Counted from the first letter of the stretch, positions 15,897 to 26,137 are shown. The stretch: 64,000 bases of DNA from an uncultured Actinomycetes bacterium (GCA_937926105.1 CALANS010000050.1:62001-126000); one strand, 5' to 3'. Numbers and translations: made by a program. Notes: generated from the sequence alone by a model not told the origin.

Positions 15897-17557
15897 TGAG
15901 CGATACCGCGGCCACCGTCATCTTCGTGGCCACCCTGATCGTCGCGATCGCGGTGGTGCACCGGCCGTTCGGTGACTATATGGCCCGAGCGCTTACCAGC
16001 ACCCGGCACCTGATGGTGGAACGGGTCGTGTACCGGGCCGGCGGCGTAGACCCTGCGGCCGACCAACCGTGGCGCAGCTATCTGCGCTCGGTGCTCGCAT
16101 TCAGCGTCGTCGGCGTCCTGTTGCTGTACGTTCTGCTGCGGATCCAGCAGCACCTGTGGCCGCCCTATGCCGTGCCGCCGATGAGCGCGGATCAATCGTT
16201 CAACACCGCCGCCAGCTTCGTCACCAACACCAACTGGCAGTCCTACTCCGGCGAAAGCGCCCTGGGATACGTCGCGCAGATGGGCGGCCTGGCGGTGCAG
16301 AACTTCGTCTCGGCTGCAGTCGGGATCGCGGTCGCGGTGGCATTGGTGCGCGGCTTCACCCGCCGCCGCACCGACCGGCTGGGCAACTTCTGGGTCGACC
16401 TGACCCGGATCTGCGTGCGGATCCTGCTGCCGATCGCGATCGTCTTCGCGGTGCTCTTCGTTGCCGCCGGCACGATCCAGAACTTCCACTACTACACCAC
16501 GATCCATACCCTGGCCGGCGACACCCAGACCATTCCGGGCGGACCGGTGGCCAGCCAGGAGGTCATCAAGGAACTGGGCACCAACGGGGGCGGGTTCTTT
16601 GGCGCCAACTCCGCGCACCCCTTCGAGAACCCCACCACGTGGACCAACTGGCTGCAGATCTTCCTGATCCTGGGCATCGGGTTCTCGCTGCCCCGCACGT
16701 TCGGCGCGTTGGTGGGCGACAAGCGGCAGGGCTACGCCATCGTCGCCGTCATGGCGACCCTCGCGATCGCGTCCGTCGTGCTGCTCACCGTCTTCCAGGG
16801 CATGCACCACGGCACCGTGCCGGCCGCCGTTGGGGCCGCGACCGAAGGCACCGAACGTCGCTTCGGGGTACTCGACTCGGCCGTGTTCGGCTCGGCCACC
16901 ACCCTCACGTCGACCGGGGCGGTGGACAGCGCCCACGACTCGTACACCAGCCTCGGCGGAGCGATGACGCTGCTGAACATGATGCTCGGCGAGATCGCGC
17001 CCGGCGGCACGGGTTCCGGCCTGTACGGAATGCTAATCCTGGCCGTGATCACCGTGTTCGTCGCCGGCCTGATGGTGGGTAGGACGCCGGAATACCTGGG
17101 CAAGAAACTCGGCGGCCGCGAACTCAAGTTCGCGTCGCTGTACCTGCTGACCACCCCGGCGATCGTGCTGGTCGGCGTGGCCAGCGCGATGGCGCTGCCC
17201 GGCGAACGGGCCGCGATGCTCAACTCCGGCGCGCACGGGCTGTCCGAGGTGCTCTACGCGTTCACCTCGGCGGCGAACAACAACGGCAGCGCGTTTGCCG
17301 GGCTGTCGGTCAACACCGTGTGGTGGAACACCGCTCTCGCACTGGCCATGCTGTTCGGCCGGTTCTTGCCGATCGTGTTCGTTCTCGGTCTGGCCGGGTC
17401 GCTGGCCCGCCAGCAGTCCACGCCGATCTCGGCGGGCACGCTGCCCACGCACCGGCCGCTGTTCGTGGCCATGCTCGCCGGTGTGACGCTGATCGTGGTC
17501 GCGCTCACGTACTTCCCTGCCCTCGCGCTCGGGCCACTCGCGGAGGGTCTGCACTGA
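15896..17557 (+). CDS. kdpA: K+-transporting ATPase subunit A (KdpA)
   Basis: K+-selective, channel-like membrane subunit of the KdpFABC pump. 553 aa with about ten helices and four degenerate selectivity loops; [10 protein letters not shown] and [19 protein letters not shown] are family hallmarks. ATG 15896 shares one base with the kdpF stop. The stop codon likewise shares one base with the kdpB ATG. Expressed under K+ limitation via KdpDE by analogy. Confidence 0.96.
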   Translation: MSDTAATVIFVATLIVAIAVVHRPFGDYMARALTSTRHLMVERVVYRAGGVDPAADQPWRSYLRSVLAFSVVGVLLLYVLLRIQQHLWPPYAVPPMSADQSFNTAASFVTNTNWQSYSGESALGYVAQMGGLAVQNFVSAAVGIAVAVALVRGFTRRRTDRLGNFWVDLTRICVRILLPIAIVFAVLFVAAGTIQNFHYYTTIHTLAGDTQTIPGGPVASQEVIKELGTNGGGFFGANSAHPFENPTTWTNWLQIFLILGIGFSLPRTFGALVGDKRQGYAIVAVMATLAIASVVLLTVFQGMHHGTVPAAVGAATEGTERRFGVLDSAVFGSATTLTSTGAVDSAHDSYTSLGGAMTLLNMMLGEIAPGGTGSGLYGMLILAVITVFVAGLMVGRTPEYLGKKLGGRELKFASLYLLTTPAIVLVGVASAMALPGERAAMLNSGAHGLSEVLYAFTSAANNNGSAFAGLSVNTVWWNTALALAMLFGRFLPIVFVLGLAGSLARQQSTPISAGTLPTHRPLFVAMLAGVTLIVVALTYFPALALGPLAEGLH

Positions 17558-19728
17558 TGACCGCCACATTCCTTGGTCCCGGTATCCCCGCGGCACCATC
17601 GGGGGCCGATACCCGCGGGCGCTCCGGCGCGCGCGGACTGCTGGACCCGCGAACGCTCGCGGCGTCGGCCCCGGATGCGCTGCGCAAGCTGAACCCGGCC
17701 ACCCTATACAAGAACCCGGTCATGCTGATCGTCGAGATCGGCGCGGCATTCAGCACGGTGATCGCGATCGGTAGCCCGTCGGTGTTCGCCTGGGCCGTCG
17801 TGGCCTGGCTGTGGCTTACGGTGCTGTTCGCCACACTCGCCGAGGCGGTTGCCGAGGGCCGCGGCAAGGCCCAGGCCGACACACTGCGCCGCGCCCAGAC
17901 CGACACGCTGGCCCACCGGCTCATCGATCGGGACGACCTGACCGGAGCGCAGCAGCAGGTCCCGGCGGCGCAGCTGCGCCGGGGCGACCGAGTGGTGTGC
18001 GGGGCCGGTGACGTCATCCCCGGCGACGGTGATGTGATCGACGGCATCGCCAGCGTCGATGAATCCGCGATCACCGGCGAAAGCGCACCCGTCATCCGGG
18101 AAAGCGGCGGAGACCGCAGCTCCGTCACCGGCGGCACCAAGGTGCTCTCCGACCGGATCGTCGTGCAGATCACCCACGAGCCCGGCGACAGCTTCATCGA
18201 CCGCATGATCGCGCTGGTCGAAGGTGCGCGCCGACAAAAGACCCCCAACGAGATCGCGCTGAACATCCTGCTCGCCTCGCTCACCATCATCTTCCTGCTC
18301 GCTACCGTCACCTTGCAGCCGCTGGCGATCTACGCCAGGGCCACCCAGCCCGGCATCCCCGACTCGATCGCGCTGAATGCCAATGGCATCTCCGGCATCG
18401 TGCTGGTCGCGCTGCTGGTCTGCCTTATCCCGACCACGATCGGCGCCCTGCTGTCCGCGATCGGGATCGCCGGCATGGACCGGCTCGTGCAGCACAACGT
18501 GCTGGCGATGAGCGGCCGCGCGGTCGAGGCCGCCGGGGACGTCAGCACCCTGCTGCTGGACAAGACCGGCACCATCACCCTGGGCAATCGGCAGGCCAGC
18601 GAATTCATCCCCGTCGCCGACACTCCGGTCGAGTATCTCGCCGATGCCGCCCAACTGTCCTCGCTCGCCGACCAAACGCCCGAAGGCCGCTCGATCGTGA
18701 TACTCGCCACGGCCGCCCACGGGTTGCGCGAGCGAGCCGCCGGCGATCTTGGCCGCGCCACCTTCGTGCCATTCACCGCCCAGACCCGCATGAGCGGCGT
18801 CGATCTCGCCGCGCGCGAAACGACTCCAGCCCGGGTAATCCGCAAGGGTGCCGCGGGCGCGGTGCTGGCCTGGGTTCGCAACAATGCCGGACAACCTCCG
18901 GAGCGGATCGACGAGATCGTCGGCGGCATTGCCGCCGCGGGCGGCACCCCGCTCGTCGTCGCCGAATGCGTCGGCAGTGAGTCGCCACGGGTGCTCGGCG
19001 TGATCGGACTCAAGGACATCGTCAAGCACGGCATGCGCGACCGATTCACCGAGCTGCGCCGCATGGGCATCCGCACCGTCATGATCACTGGCGACAATCC
19101 GCTGACGGCCAAGGCTATCGCCGAAGAGGCCGGCGTCGACGACTTCCTCTCCGAAGCCAAACCCGAGGACAAGATGGCACTCATCCGGCGCGAGCAGGCG
19201 GGCGGCAAACTGGTCGCGATGACCGGTGACGGTACCAACGACGCCCCCGCGCTCGCCCAGGCCGACGTCGGTGTGGCCATGAACAGCGGCACCTCGGCAG
19301 CCAAAGAGGCCGGTAACATGGTCGACCTCGACTCCGACCCGACCAAGCTCATCGAGATCGTCCAGATCGGCAAGCAACTGCTCATCACCCGCGGCGCACT
19401 GAGCACCTTCTCCATCGCCAACGACGTCGCAAAGTACTTCGCGATCGTCCCGGCGATGTTTGCCGCCGTCTACCCGGGTCTGGGCGTCCTCAACATCATG
19501 CGGCTGCATTCACCGCAGTCGGCGATCCTGTCCGCCGTCATCTTCAACGCGCTTGTCATCATCGCGCTGATCCCGCTCGCAGTACGCGGTGTGCGCTACC
19601 GGCCGGCCAGCGCCGGTGCCATGCTGGCCCGCAACCTCTGCCGCTTCGGCCTCGGCGGGATCGTCGCGCCATTCCTCGGCATCAAGGCCATCGACCTGAT
19701 CATCGCACTCATTCCCGGAATCGGGTGA
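17557..19728 (+). CDS. kdpB: K+-transporting P-type ATPase subunit B (KdpB)
   Basis: Catalytic P-type ATPase subunit hydrolysing ATP to drive K+ uptake. ATG 17557 shares a base with the kdpA stop and gives 723 aa. Visible motifs: actuator TGES (173-176), phosphorylation DKTGT with Asp335, and hinge [10 protein letters not shown] in the P domain. The first 45 residues form an Ala/Gly-rich tail longer than in E. coli. The stop overlaps the kdpC start by 4 bases. Confidence 0.96.
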   Translation: MTATFLGPGIPAAPSGADTRGRSGARGLLDPRTLAASAPDALRKLNPATLYKNPVMLIVEIGAAFSTVIAIGSPSVFAWAVVAWLWLTVLFATLAEAVAEGRGKAQADTLRRAQTDTLAHRLIDRDDLTGAQQQVPAAQLRRGDRVVCGAGDVIPGDGDVIDGIASVDESAITGESAPVIRESGGDRSSVTGGTKVLSDRIVVQITHEPGDSFIDRMIALVEGARRQKTPNEIALNILLASLTIIFLLATVTLQPLAIYARATQPGIPDSIALNANGISGIVLVALLVCLIPTTIGALLSAIGIAGMDRLVQHNVLAMSGRAVEAAGDVSTLLLDKTGTITLGNRQASEFIPVADTPVEYLADAAQLSSLADQTPEGRSIVILATAAHGLRERAAGDLGRATFVPFTAQTRMSGVDLAARETTPARVIRKGAAGAVLAWVRNNAGQPPERIDEIVGGIAAAGGTPLVVAECVGSESPRVLGVIGLKDIVKHGMRDRFTELRRMGIRTVMITGDNPLTAKAIAEEAGVDDFLSEAKPEDKMALIRREQAGGKLVAMTGDGTNDAPALAQADVGVAMNSGTSAAKEAGNMVDLDSDPTKLIEIVQIGKQLLITRGALSTFSIANDVAKYFAIVPAMFAAVYPGLGVLNIMRLHSPQSAILSAVIFNALVIIALIPLAVRGVRYRPASAGAMLARNLCRFGLGGIVAPFLGIKAIDLIIALIPGIG

Positions 19729-20621
19729 CGAGCATGCGCGCCGTCTTGAATGACCTGCGCATCGCCTGGGCCGCGCTGCGCATGCTGATCGCGTTCACCG
19801 CGGTCCTCGGGCTCGCCTACCCGCTGCTGATCACCGGGATCGCGCAGCTTCCCGGGCTGCGCGAGTCCGCTGACGGTTCGCTCGTCACCCACGACGGGGC
19901 GGTCGTTGGATCCGCGCTGATCGGGCAGAACTTCACCGATCCGAATGGCATGCCACTCCCCCAGTACTTCCAACCCCGACCCTCGGTTGGCGGCTACGAC
20001 CCCACCGCGTCCGGTGCGAGCAATCTCGGGCCCGAGTCGATCGTCGACACCCTGCCCAATCCTGCCGACAATGCCGACACCGGTACCCAGAGTCTGCTCA
20101 CCCAGGTCTGCACCCGCAGCCTGGACATCGGCCGGTTCGACGGCGTCGACGGCTCCCGCCCGTACTGCACCGACACGGGGGTCGGCGCAGTGCTCGCCGT
20201 GTTCTGGACCGGGCCCGGTTACCACGGCCGGGTGACCAGGGTCGTCAGCGTCAATCAGGCCTGCCCGGCCACCCCGTTCCTGCCCGCCTACCACGGGGTT
20301 CCGGTGCGCTGCGCGGAATACGGGCAGGACTACGCGGCTGGCCAGATCGTGTCGATCCGCGGCAACGCGCCCACCCAGCCCGCGGTGCCACCCGACGCCG
20401 TCACCGCCTCCGGCTCCGGACTGGATCCCGATATCAGCCCCGCCTACGCCGCGATCCAAGAAGCCCGCGTGGCCAGGGCTCGCGACATCGGTGTCGCGCA
20501 GGTCGCCGCGCTGGTGGCCCTTCACCAGCGGGGTCGTGACCTCGGTTTCCTGGGTGAATCCCGGGTGAACGTGCTTCAACTCAACCTGGCCCTCGACCGG
20601 CTGTACCCCTACCGGCCGTAG
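19725..20621 (+). CDS. kdpC: K+-transporting ATPase subunit C (KdpC) with a large insertion
   Basis: Single-span assembly subunit of KdpFABC. GTG 19725 overlaps the kdpB TGA; ATG 19734 is an alternative. Residues 16-40 form the membrane helix, QYFQPRPS (80-87) and [19 protein letters not shown] (224-242) are the conserved KdpC blocks. At 298 aa it is about 100 longer than the usual 190-200: between SNLGPES (99-105) and the DAVTASGSG block lies an insertion of roughly 90 residues containing four cysteines (129, 148, 180, 196) on the predicted extracytoplasmic side. The last 13 bp overlap the convergent MFS gene. Confidence 0.92.
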   Translation: MTSMRAVLNDLRIAWAALRMLIAFTAVLGLAYPLLITGIAQLPGLRESADGSLVTHDGAVVGSALIGQNFTDPNGMPLPQYFQPRPSVGGYDPTASGASNLGPESIVDTLPNPADNADTGTQSLLTQVCTRSLDIGRFDGVDGSRPYCTDTGVGAVLAVFWTGPGYHGRVTRVVSVNQACPATPFLPAYHGVPVRCAEYGQDYAAGQIVSIRGNAPTQPAVPPDAVTASGSGLDPDISPAYAAIQEARVARARDIGVAQVAALVALHQRGRDLGFLGESRVNVLQLNLALDRLYPYRP

Positions 20622-21919
20622 GCGTGCGGCATGTCCGGTATGTCGTCCGAGGCAGCCAGGCGCCGAACTCGCGGGGTGCCGCTGTAGGGCAGCAGCGCCG
20701 GGGTGGCCACCGCCAGCGCGGCCAGGCATCCGACCAGGAGCAGCGCCGCCATCGTCGTCGTCCACGGGGTTCCCACGTGCTGGGCTATCGCTCCCAGTGC
20801 CACCGATGCCAGCGGCATCGCCCCGATCGCCAGTTCCTGCAGACCGAGCGCTCGGCCGTGCACGGACGGCCGGGTCGTCATCAGCAACAGGGTTGTCTGC
20901 AGCACTCCAAACGTGGATCCCAGCACGCCGATCGCTGCCATCAGGGCACACGACAGCACGACGCTTCGAGACTGGGCGAACACGGCCCACAGCAGCGCCC
21001 AGGCGAGCGTTCCGAACAGGAAAACGCCCCCCTTATAGCGAAAGTCACCCAGCCGCGCGATGATGAGTGACCCGATGAGGCCGCCCACTCCGGCGCAGGT
21101 GAGCAACACACCGAGACCGCCCGCCCCCAGGCCCAGCGACTGTTCGGCGAAGACCGGCATGAAGGACTGGAACACCGGCCAGATGAAGATGTTGGCCGCC
21201 ACGGTGATCAACAGCACCGTCGCGGCCAGTCGGTTTCGACTGATGATCCGCAGGCCCGAGATCACCATTCGAGTGGCCGACTCCGTGCCCGGCGCCAACA
21301 CGGTCCCCGCACCGCGGAGCGGCAGCACCGACACCAGCGCGATCGCATACCAGGCGGTCGAGATCCACAGCGTGACGGGAACTCCCACCAGGCCGATGAG
21401 TACTCCACCCAGCGCCGGCCCGACCACCTGAGTGGCGTTCATCGCCAGCGAGTTCAACGCGTTGGCGTTGCTCAGGTGCTCCCGTCCCACCAGATCCAGC
21501 ACCAGGGACGAACGGGCCGGTTGCGAGGGCGACTGTGCCAGCCCGATGGCCAGCCCACCGGCGAGCAGCGCCCAGTACGGTGCCAGGTCGGCACTGACCA
21601 GCGCGGCCAGCACGATCGAGGCGGCCAACGCCCACCAGTTGGCCACGATCAGCAGCGTCGTCCGGTCGTGCCGGTCGGCGAAGGCCCCCGCGAACGGGCC
21701 GGCCAGCATCGGCGCCATGCGGGCGGTGGTGAACAGCGCCACCGCGAATTCGGATTGGGTGGTTTCGAAGATGAACCAACCCAGCACCAGTGTCTGGGTC
21801 CACGCGCCACCGAAGAAGAACAGATTGGACAGCCACAGCCGGCCAAACCGTGGGTTGCCGCGCACCGAGGCGAGCATGCCGCCGCGGGCTGGTCCGTCCA
21901 GCGCCGATGCCCTAGACAA
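20609..21919 (-). CDS. MFS transporter, EntS/MFS_3-like efflux family
   Basis: 436-aa twelve-helix facilitator. FGRLWLSNLFFFGGAWTQTL at the N-terminus and AFADRHDRTTLL between helices 2 and 3 fit the MFS_3 exporter group (EntS and macrolide-efflux-like proteins). Its start overlaps the amidohydrolase 3' end by 8 bp, so it is the third cistron of the GntR - amidohydrolase - MFS operon. Its 3' end overlaps kdpC by 13 bp in convergent orientation, with no terminator between. The cargo is unknown; co-transcription with a deaminase-like enzyme suggests a pyrimidine- or guanidine-type compound, by inference only. Confidence 0.85.
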   Translation of the reverse strand: MSRASALDGPARGGMLASVRGNPRFGRLWLSNLFFFGGAWTQTLVLGWFIFETTQSEFAVALFTTARMAPMLAGPFAGAFADRHDRTTLLIVANWWALAASIVLAALVSADLAPYWALLAGGLAIGLAQSPSQPARSSLVLDLVGREHLSNANALNSLAMNATQVVGPALGGVLIGLVGVPVTLWISTAWYAIALVSVLPLRGAGTVLAPGTESATRMVISGLRIISRNRLAATVLLITVAANIFIWPVFQSFMPVFAEQSLGLGAGGLGVLLTCAGVGGLIGSLIIARLGDFRYKGGVFLFGTLAWALLWAVFAQSRSVVLSCALMAAIGVLGSTFGVLQTTLLLMTTRPSVHGRALGLQELAIGAMPLASVALGAIAQHVGTPWTTTMAALLLVGCLAALAVATPALLPYSGTPRVRRLAASDDIPDMPHAYGR

Positions 21920-23102
21920 GCACCTCTCCTTCGCGAACCACCACGCGGCCGGCCGAGATCACCAACTCTCGCCGCGGGGAGCGCACCAGCGCATCGGGGA
22001 CGTTCTCGGCGTCGACCAGAACCACGTCCCCGGGGGCATCGACGGTGAGATCGTGCGCGCCGCGGTGCACGTAACCGGCTGCGTCGCTGCTGGCCAGCCG
22101 AACGGCCGTGGTCAGGTCTTCGTCGGTGCGCAGTCGATGCAGGCGCGCGAAACCTAGTGCGATGCGCAGCATGTCGCCATCGCCGAACGGCGACCACAGG
22201 TCTCGGATACCGTCGGTACCGAGCCCGATGCCGATGCCGCGTTCGCGCATGCCGCGCCAGGGCAACGGCGCCGAGCCGACCGGGGCCACCGTGGACCACG
22301 AGATTCCCGCCTCCGCCAACCGATCCAGCAGCGGCTCCTGACGACTGGGCGGCACCTCGCCCAGCGCGAACCCGTGCGAGATGGTCACCTTGCCCTGCAG
22401 CCCGCTGCGCAGGGTGCGGTCGATGATCAATTCGTACTGGAACGCGCCGAGCTCGCCGCCGTCGTGCAGGTGGATGTCCAGACAGACGCCGCGGCGCTCG
22501 GCAATCCGGAACAGCCCGTCGAGCTGTGCCACCGGGTCACGGTCGATCGATGCCGGGTCGATGCCACCGATGCTGGTAGCACCCGCCTGCGCGGCACGGT
22601 CCAACAGGTCCAACACGCCCGGGCGGCGCACCACACCGTCCTGCGGGAACGCCACGATCTCGACCTGGACGGCGCCGCCCAACTCCTGCGCCGCCTCCCG
22701 GACGGCTGCAAGACCCCGCAACCCCAGGCCGAGGTCCACATCGACATGGCTGCGGGCGGCGGTGGTGCCGTTCCGCAGGAACTCACGCAGCACGGCCACG
22801 CTGATGCCCGCGCTGGGGATGCCATGGCGGTCGCGCTCCGCGCGCTCGTGCGCGATCCGCCCCTGGGTGGTGGGCTCACCGCCATAGGAGACCCACGGCA
22901 GGCCCCACCAACTCTTGTCCACATGCGCGTGCGCGTTGATCAGCCCCGGAAGCGCCAGCAGGCCGCGGCCGTCGACGTGGTCGATCCCGGCGCCGACGGC
23001 CTCACCGGGGGCCGACAGGGCCGCGATCCGGCCTTCCGTGATCAGCAGGTCAGTCGCCGCCGCACCCCACGGCCGCACATTCGTCACCAGCAAAGATCTC
23101 AT
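21912..23102 (-). CDS. Cytosine-deaminase-like metal-dependent amidohydrolase
   Basis: Amidohydrolase-superfamily enzyme, 396 aa, probably deaminating or hydrolysing a ring C-N bond. Metal motifs: HAHVDKS after the first strand, SHVDVD, HLHDGGE, SHGF, and GTDGIRDLWSPFGDGD, an arrangement shared with CodA. ATG 23102 is chosen because the domain begins immediately (MRSLLVTNVRPW) and the upstream sequence is the GntR palindrome, leaving no ribosome site; the message may be leaderless or coupled to gntR 52 bp upstream. Repression by the adjacent GntR regulator is likely. Confidence 0.87.
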   Translation of the reverse strand: MRSLLVTNVRPWGAAATDLLITEGRIAALSAPGEAVGAGIDHVDGRGLLALPGLINAHAHVDKSWWGLPWVSYGGEPTTQGRIAHERAERDRHGIPSAGISVAVLREFLRNGTTAARSHVDVDLGLGLRGLAAVREAAQELGGAVQVEIVAFPQDGVVRRPGVLDLLDRAAQAGATSIGGIDPASIDRDPVAQLDGLFRIAERRGVCLDIHLHDGGELGAFQYELIIDRTLRSGLQGKVTISHGFALGEVPPSRQEPLLDRLAEAGISWSTVAPVGSAPLPWRGMRERGIGIGLGTDGIRDLWSPFGDGDMLRIALGFARLHRLRTDEDLTTAVRLASSDAAGYVHRGAHDLTVDAPGDVVLVDAENVPDALVRSPRRELVISAGRVVVREGEVLV

Positions 23103-23109
23103 ACGGTTA

Positions 23110-23119
23110 TGGTATACCA
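23110..23119. promoter_or_regulatory. GntR-family operator, TGGTATACCA
   Basis: Perfect 10-bp palindrome 7 bases upstream of the amidohydrolase ATG, of the TNGTATACNA-like form bound by FadR/FCD-type GntR proteins. An identical 10-mer lies upstream of gntR itself at 23806-23815. Confidence 0.75.
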
Positions 23120-23154
23120 AACTCGCTGATGGACCGATCGGTGACGGTGAACCG

Positions 23155-23778
23155 TCACACGGCGCTGCCGGGACGGCGACCCAGGTGTTCGCCGACCAGG
23201 ACCTGCACCCGCCGCACGTCGCGATCCGCGATGGCCCGGTAGAGCTCACGGTGTTCCTCGGCCACGGCCAGCAGGTCGCCATGCTGGCCGAGCAGCCAGC
23301 GCAGCCGACTGCGCAGCGGGCGCTGCATCTGCACCAGCAGGTCGTTGGCCGCCAACTCCGTCACCGCCTCGTGGAAGTCCGCGGCGGCACGGCGTGCCCG
23401 CGCCGCGTCGGCCCGCTCCGCGGCCGCGATCTCGTCGTCCACGATGGCCCGAAGACGGTGCAGCCCATCGGTGGTGCGCCGAATCGCGGCGAGCTTGAAC
23501 ACGAGTGGCTCGATCGCGCTGCGCACCTCGTTCAGGTCGGCGAGGTCTCCGGCGGTGAATTCCCGTACCACCGCCCAGGAACGCGGACGCGGGGTCACCA
23601 GGCCGTCGGCGACCAGCGCCCGCAGGGCATCGCGAATCGGAACCCGGCTCACCCCGAGCTCGTCGGCCAGATCTCGCTCGACCAGGCGTTCGCCGGGTCG
23701 GCGAACCCCGTCGATGATCTCGTCGCGGAGCCGCCGGACCACCCGATCGGATTCCGGTTCGAATGCCTTCTCGTCCAC
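23155..23778 (-). CDS. GntR-family (FadR/FCD-type) transcriptional repressor
   Basis: 207 aa. N-terminal winged helix about 8-75 (RLRDEIIDGVRRPGERLVER, then LGVSRVPIRDALRAL) followed by an all-helical FCD effector domain with the metal-binding pattern (Asp near 84, His in ADFHEAV, His in EEHRELY). GTG 23778 follows GGGGGTG. First cistron of the operon with the amidohydrolase and MFS genes; identical palindromes precede it and the amidohydrolase, suggesting autoregulation. The ligand is probably the enzyme substrate. Confidence 0.9.
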   Translation of the reverse strand: MDEKAFEPESDRVVRRLRDEIIDGVRRPGERLVERDLADELGVSRVPIRDALRALVADGLVTPRPRSWAVVREFTAGDLADLNEVRSAIEPLVFKLAAIRRTTDGLHRLRAIVDDEIAAAERADAARARRAAADFHEAVTELAANDLLVQMQRPLRSRLRWLLGQHGDLLAVAEEHRELYRAIADRDVRRVQVLVGEHLGRRPGSAV

Positions 23779-23805
23779 CGCACCCCCAGCAACGATTCCG
23801 ATTGT

Positions 23806-23815
23806 TGGTATACCA
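23806..23815. promoter_or_regulatory. GntR-family operator, second copy of TGGTATACCA
   Basis: Identical to the copy before the amidohydrolase gene, placed 28 bases upstream of the gntR GTG, where it would overlap the promoter and allow autorepression. Confidence 0.75.
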
Positions 23816-23866
23816 CAGGACCGCCCGGCGCACCCGATCGGCCAAGCACCGCGGGCGCCGCCACCG

Positions 23867-24826
23867 TCAGTCAGTGCGCCGCAGGTACCAGACGACCGCT
23901 ACGGTGGAGACCAGGAGCAGCCCGACGCCGAAGATCGCGAACGTCCACAACGGTGTGAGCGCCGCCGTCAGCCAGGCGAAGTTCATTCCGAAGAACCCCA
24001 CCAGGAACGACAGCGGCAGAAACACGGTGGCTATCACCGTCAGACGCTTCATCACCTCGTTGAGCCGGGTAGACACCTCGGTGAGGTACAGATCCAGCAG
24101 GCCCGCAAGCTGCTCGCGATGCGCAGCCAACAGACTCGCGGCATGATCGAGATGATCGTGCACGTCGCGCAGCGCATGCCGGAATCCCTGCTCGTCGTGC
24201 AGATCGCGGATCGCGCCCGCGAGTTCGGCTCCGGGCGCGAGCAGGTCCCGTTGCGGCACGAGCACGCGGCGCATGTCGATGAGCTGCCGTCTGAGCTCGA
24301 AGATCCGCTGGCGGTGCGCCGTCGTGGGATGCTCCACGACCGACTCCTGCAGGTCGTCGATGGCATCCTCGACCCCATCGAGCGCGGTCAGAAAGCTGTC
24401 GGCCAGCGCATCCAGAACCCCGTGTACCGCGTGGCCGGGATGCGCGGACGGATGTGCGGCAACGTCACGGCGGGCGTCCATCAGTGCCGACAGCGGCTCG
24501 CGTGTCACGGTAACCAGGGCACCCGGCGAGATATGCAAGTGCACCTCGCCGAGTCGCGAACGTGCATCGGCGCCGGAAACGGCGCCGTAGGCGACCAGTA
24601 GCGCCGAGCCCGGATAGTTGTCCAGCTTGGCCCGCTGGCCGAACTCTACGGTGTCTTCGAAGGCCAGCGGGTGCATCGTGACGAGTCCGCGCATCTGCTC
24701 CAGGTCCGCGGCGGTCGGGTCGATCAGATCCAGCCAGAAGCTCTCGCCACTTTGGCGCAGGGCGTGGATCCGCTCGGGGTCGACGGAGTCCAGGATTTCC
24801 ATCTCGCGACGATAGCGAGCCACCAT
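23867..24826 (-). CDS. corA: CorA-type magnesium/cobalt channel
   Basis: Membrane Mg2+ channel subunit, 319 aa, pentameric in the family. A long soluble N-terminal domain with the willow helices (DLQESVVEHPTTAHRQRIFELR) leads to two C-terminal helices; the first ends in the signature GMNF, followed by a short loop and FAIFGVGLLLVSTVAVVWYL. ATG 24826 and ATG 24802 are both possible and neither has a clear ribosome site. Transcribed alone, convergent with nothing recognisable. Confidence 0.92.
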   Translation of the reverse strand: MVARYRREMEILDSVDPERIHALRQSGESFWLDLIDPTAADLEQMRGLVTMHPLAFEDTVEFGQRAKLDNYPGSALLVAYGAVSGADARSRLGEVHLHISPGALVTVTREPLSALMDARRDVAAHPSAHPGHAVHGVLDALADSFLTALDGVEDAIDDLQESVVEHPTTAHRQRIFELRRQLIDMRRVLVPQRDLLAPGAELAGAIRDLHDEQGFRHALRDVHDHLDHAASLLAAHREQLAGLLDLYLTEVSTRLNEVMKRLTVIATVFLPLSFLVGFFGMNFAWLTAALTPLWTFAIFGVGLLLVSTVAVVWYLRRTD

Positions 24827-24989
24827 TCGACGTGACCGATCGAGGCACCCGCCCGGGGCGCTCGGCAGGAGACGGGGTCTTGACGCCGCGGGCGCCACGC
24901 GGGTACACCCGCGGCTACCAGTCGCACCAGGCGACGGCGGCATCCTGCCCGGTCAACAACAGGCACCTGCTGCGGGGCCTGCTCGCCGG

Positions 24990-25466
24990 CCGGGCGTCGG
25001 CATCCTGCAGATGAACGGCCAGCCGTCGGCACAAAACAACCGCGAGACGGGGTGCGGCCCTGCACTTCCGGGATTCCGAAACTGGGACAACCCGGAACAC
25101 GTCGCCGAGCTGGCGCGGTGGTGGAACGTCGAGCAGGCGGTGATCCCGCACTGGGCGCCGCCCACCCACACGATGCAGCTGTTCTGGTACGCCGAGCAGG
25201 CCTCCATCGGTTTCCTGTGGATCTCCGGCACGAGCCCGGCGGTGTGCATGCCCGATCTGACCCGAGTACGGGACACCCTGCCCGACGAGCAGTGCTTCGT
25301 GGTGATGTCCGACGCATACCTCACCGAGACCGCCCAGCTGGCCGACGTGGTGCTGCCGGCGGCGCTGTGGGCCGAGAAGACCGGCACGTTCACCAATGTC
25401 GACCGCACAGTGCACCTGCAGGAGAAGGCCGTCGAACCGCACCCCGGCCGGCGAGAGGATAAATAA
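24990..25466 (+). pseudogene. Internal fragment of a molybdopterin oxidoreductase (nitrate reductase/formate dehydrogenase type)
   Basis: The frame from about 24990 reads GVGILQMNGQPSAQNNRETG, then FRNWDNPEHVAELARWWNV, LWISGTSPAV, SDAYLTETAQLADVVLPAAL and EKTGTFTNVDRTVHL. These are consecutive blocks from the middle of a NapA/NasC/FdhA-like catalytic subunit of about 700-900 aa. The N-terminal Fe-S and cofactor regions and the C-terminal third are missing, and the frame stops shortly after EKAVEP. No ribosome site precedes ATG 25011. A both-end-truncated relic. Confidence 0.82.
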
Positions 25467-25579
25467 CTGATCTTTCTGGACAGCCTCCGTCGCGCGCCGC
25501 AGGGTAAGAACCAGGTCGGACCACGAGTCGGGGACCGACCACCCGTGACCGGTTCGGTCACCCTGCACGAGGAGTGGGC

Positions 25580-26083
25580 ATGAAGAACGCTGTTCGGGCA
25601 TTGCTGGTCGGCATGATCAGCGCAGCACTGCTGGCGCTGGGGGTGTCGGTGGCGAGCGCATCGGTGGCACCGGCGGCCGCGGTCACGATCTCGCCGTCGA
25701 TGGTCGCGCCACCGGGAGACGGAGGATCCGCGCTGGACTGCCGCAGCCACACCGCGGAGAGCACGCCTCACAGCGGCAAGGTGGTGGTTCCCTGGTCCTA
25801 CTGCTACGACCCCACCACCAGCTACCACCGAGCCTGGCACGATTACTGCACGCACTCACCGGACTCGTGGAATTCGGCCGACTTTCGTGGGCCCTGCGCG
25901 CGCCACGACATGTGTCTGGCCGCCGGCCACTCGCACAGCTACTGCGACGGCCCGTTACTGAGCAACATGAAGACCAACTGCCACTACGCGTACTCCCACT
26001 GGTACCAGGTCGTCTCCAAGGGGAAGTGCTATGCCGTCGCCTACACCTACTACGTGGCGATCAAGATCTACACCCACCTGTAA
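25580..26083 (+). CDS. Secreted prokaryotic phospholipase A2
   Basis: Predicted exported lipase releasing fatty acids from phospholipids. ATG 25580 has GAGGAG 5 bases upstream; residues 1-28 are a Sec signal peptide (MKNAVRALLVGMISAALLAL then ASAS). The mature part contains the PLA2 core CARHDMCL, with catalytic His-Asp and adjacent Cys, preceded by the Ca2+-loop-like region before FRGPC and followed by NCHYAYSHW, matching the streptomycete PLA2 family (PF09056). Six or more cysteines suggest disulfides. 167 aa. Ends in a bidirectional terminator shared with the convergent TetR gene. Confidence 0.85.
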   Translation: MKNAVRALLVGMISAALLALGVSVASASVAPAAAVTISPSMVAPPGDGGSALDCRSHTAESTPHSGKVVVPWSYCYDPTTSYHRAWHDYCTHSPDSWNSADFRGPCARHDMCLAAGHSHSYCDGPLLSNMKTNCHYAYSHWYQVVSKGKCYAVAYTYYVAIKIYTHL

Positions 26084-26107
26084 CGGCACCGCGGTTCCGG
26101 GGGCGAC

Positions 26108-26137
26108 GGGCCCCGCCGGGTTCACCTGGCGGGGCCC
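26108..26137. terminator. Bidirectional hairpin terminator
   Basis: GGGCCCCGCC and its exact complement GGCGGGGCCC flank a 10-base loop. It lies 25 bases after the phospholipase stop and overlaps the last codons of the convergent TetR gene, so it can end both transcripts. No U-tract, as usual in actinobacteria. Confidence 0.7.

Noticed and set aside
17704..19509. 601-codon minus-strand frame opposite kdpB
   Set aside because: Entirely inside kdpB, composition typical of antisense GC-rich DNA.
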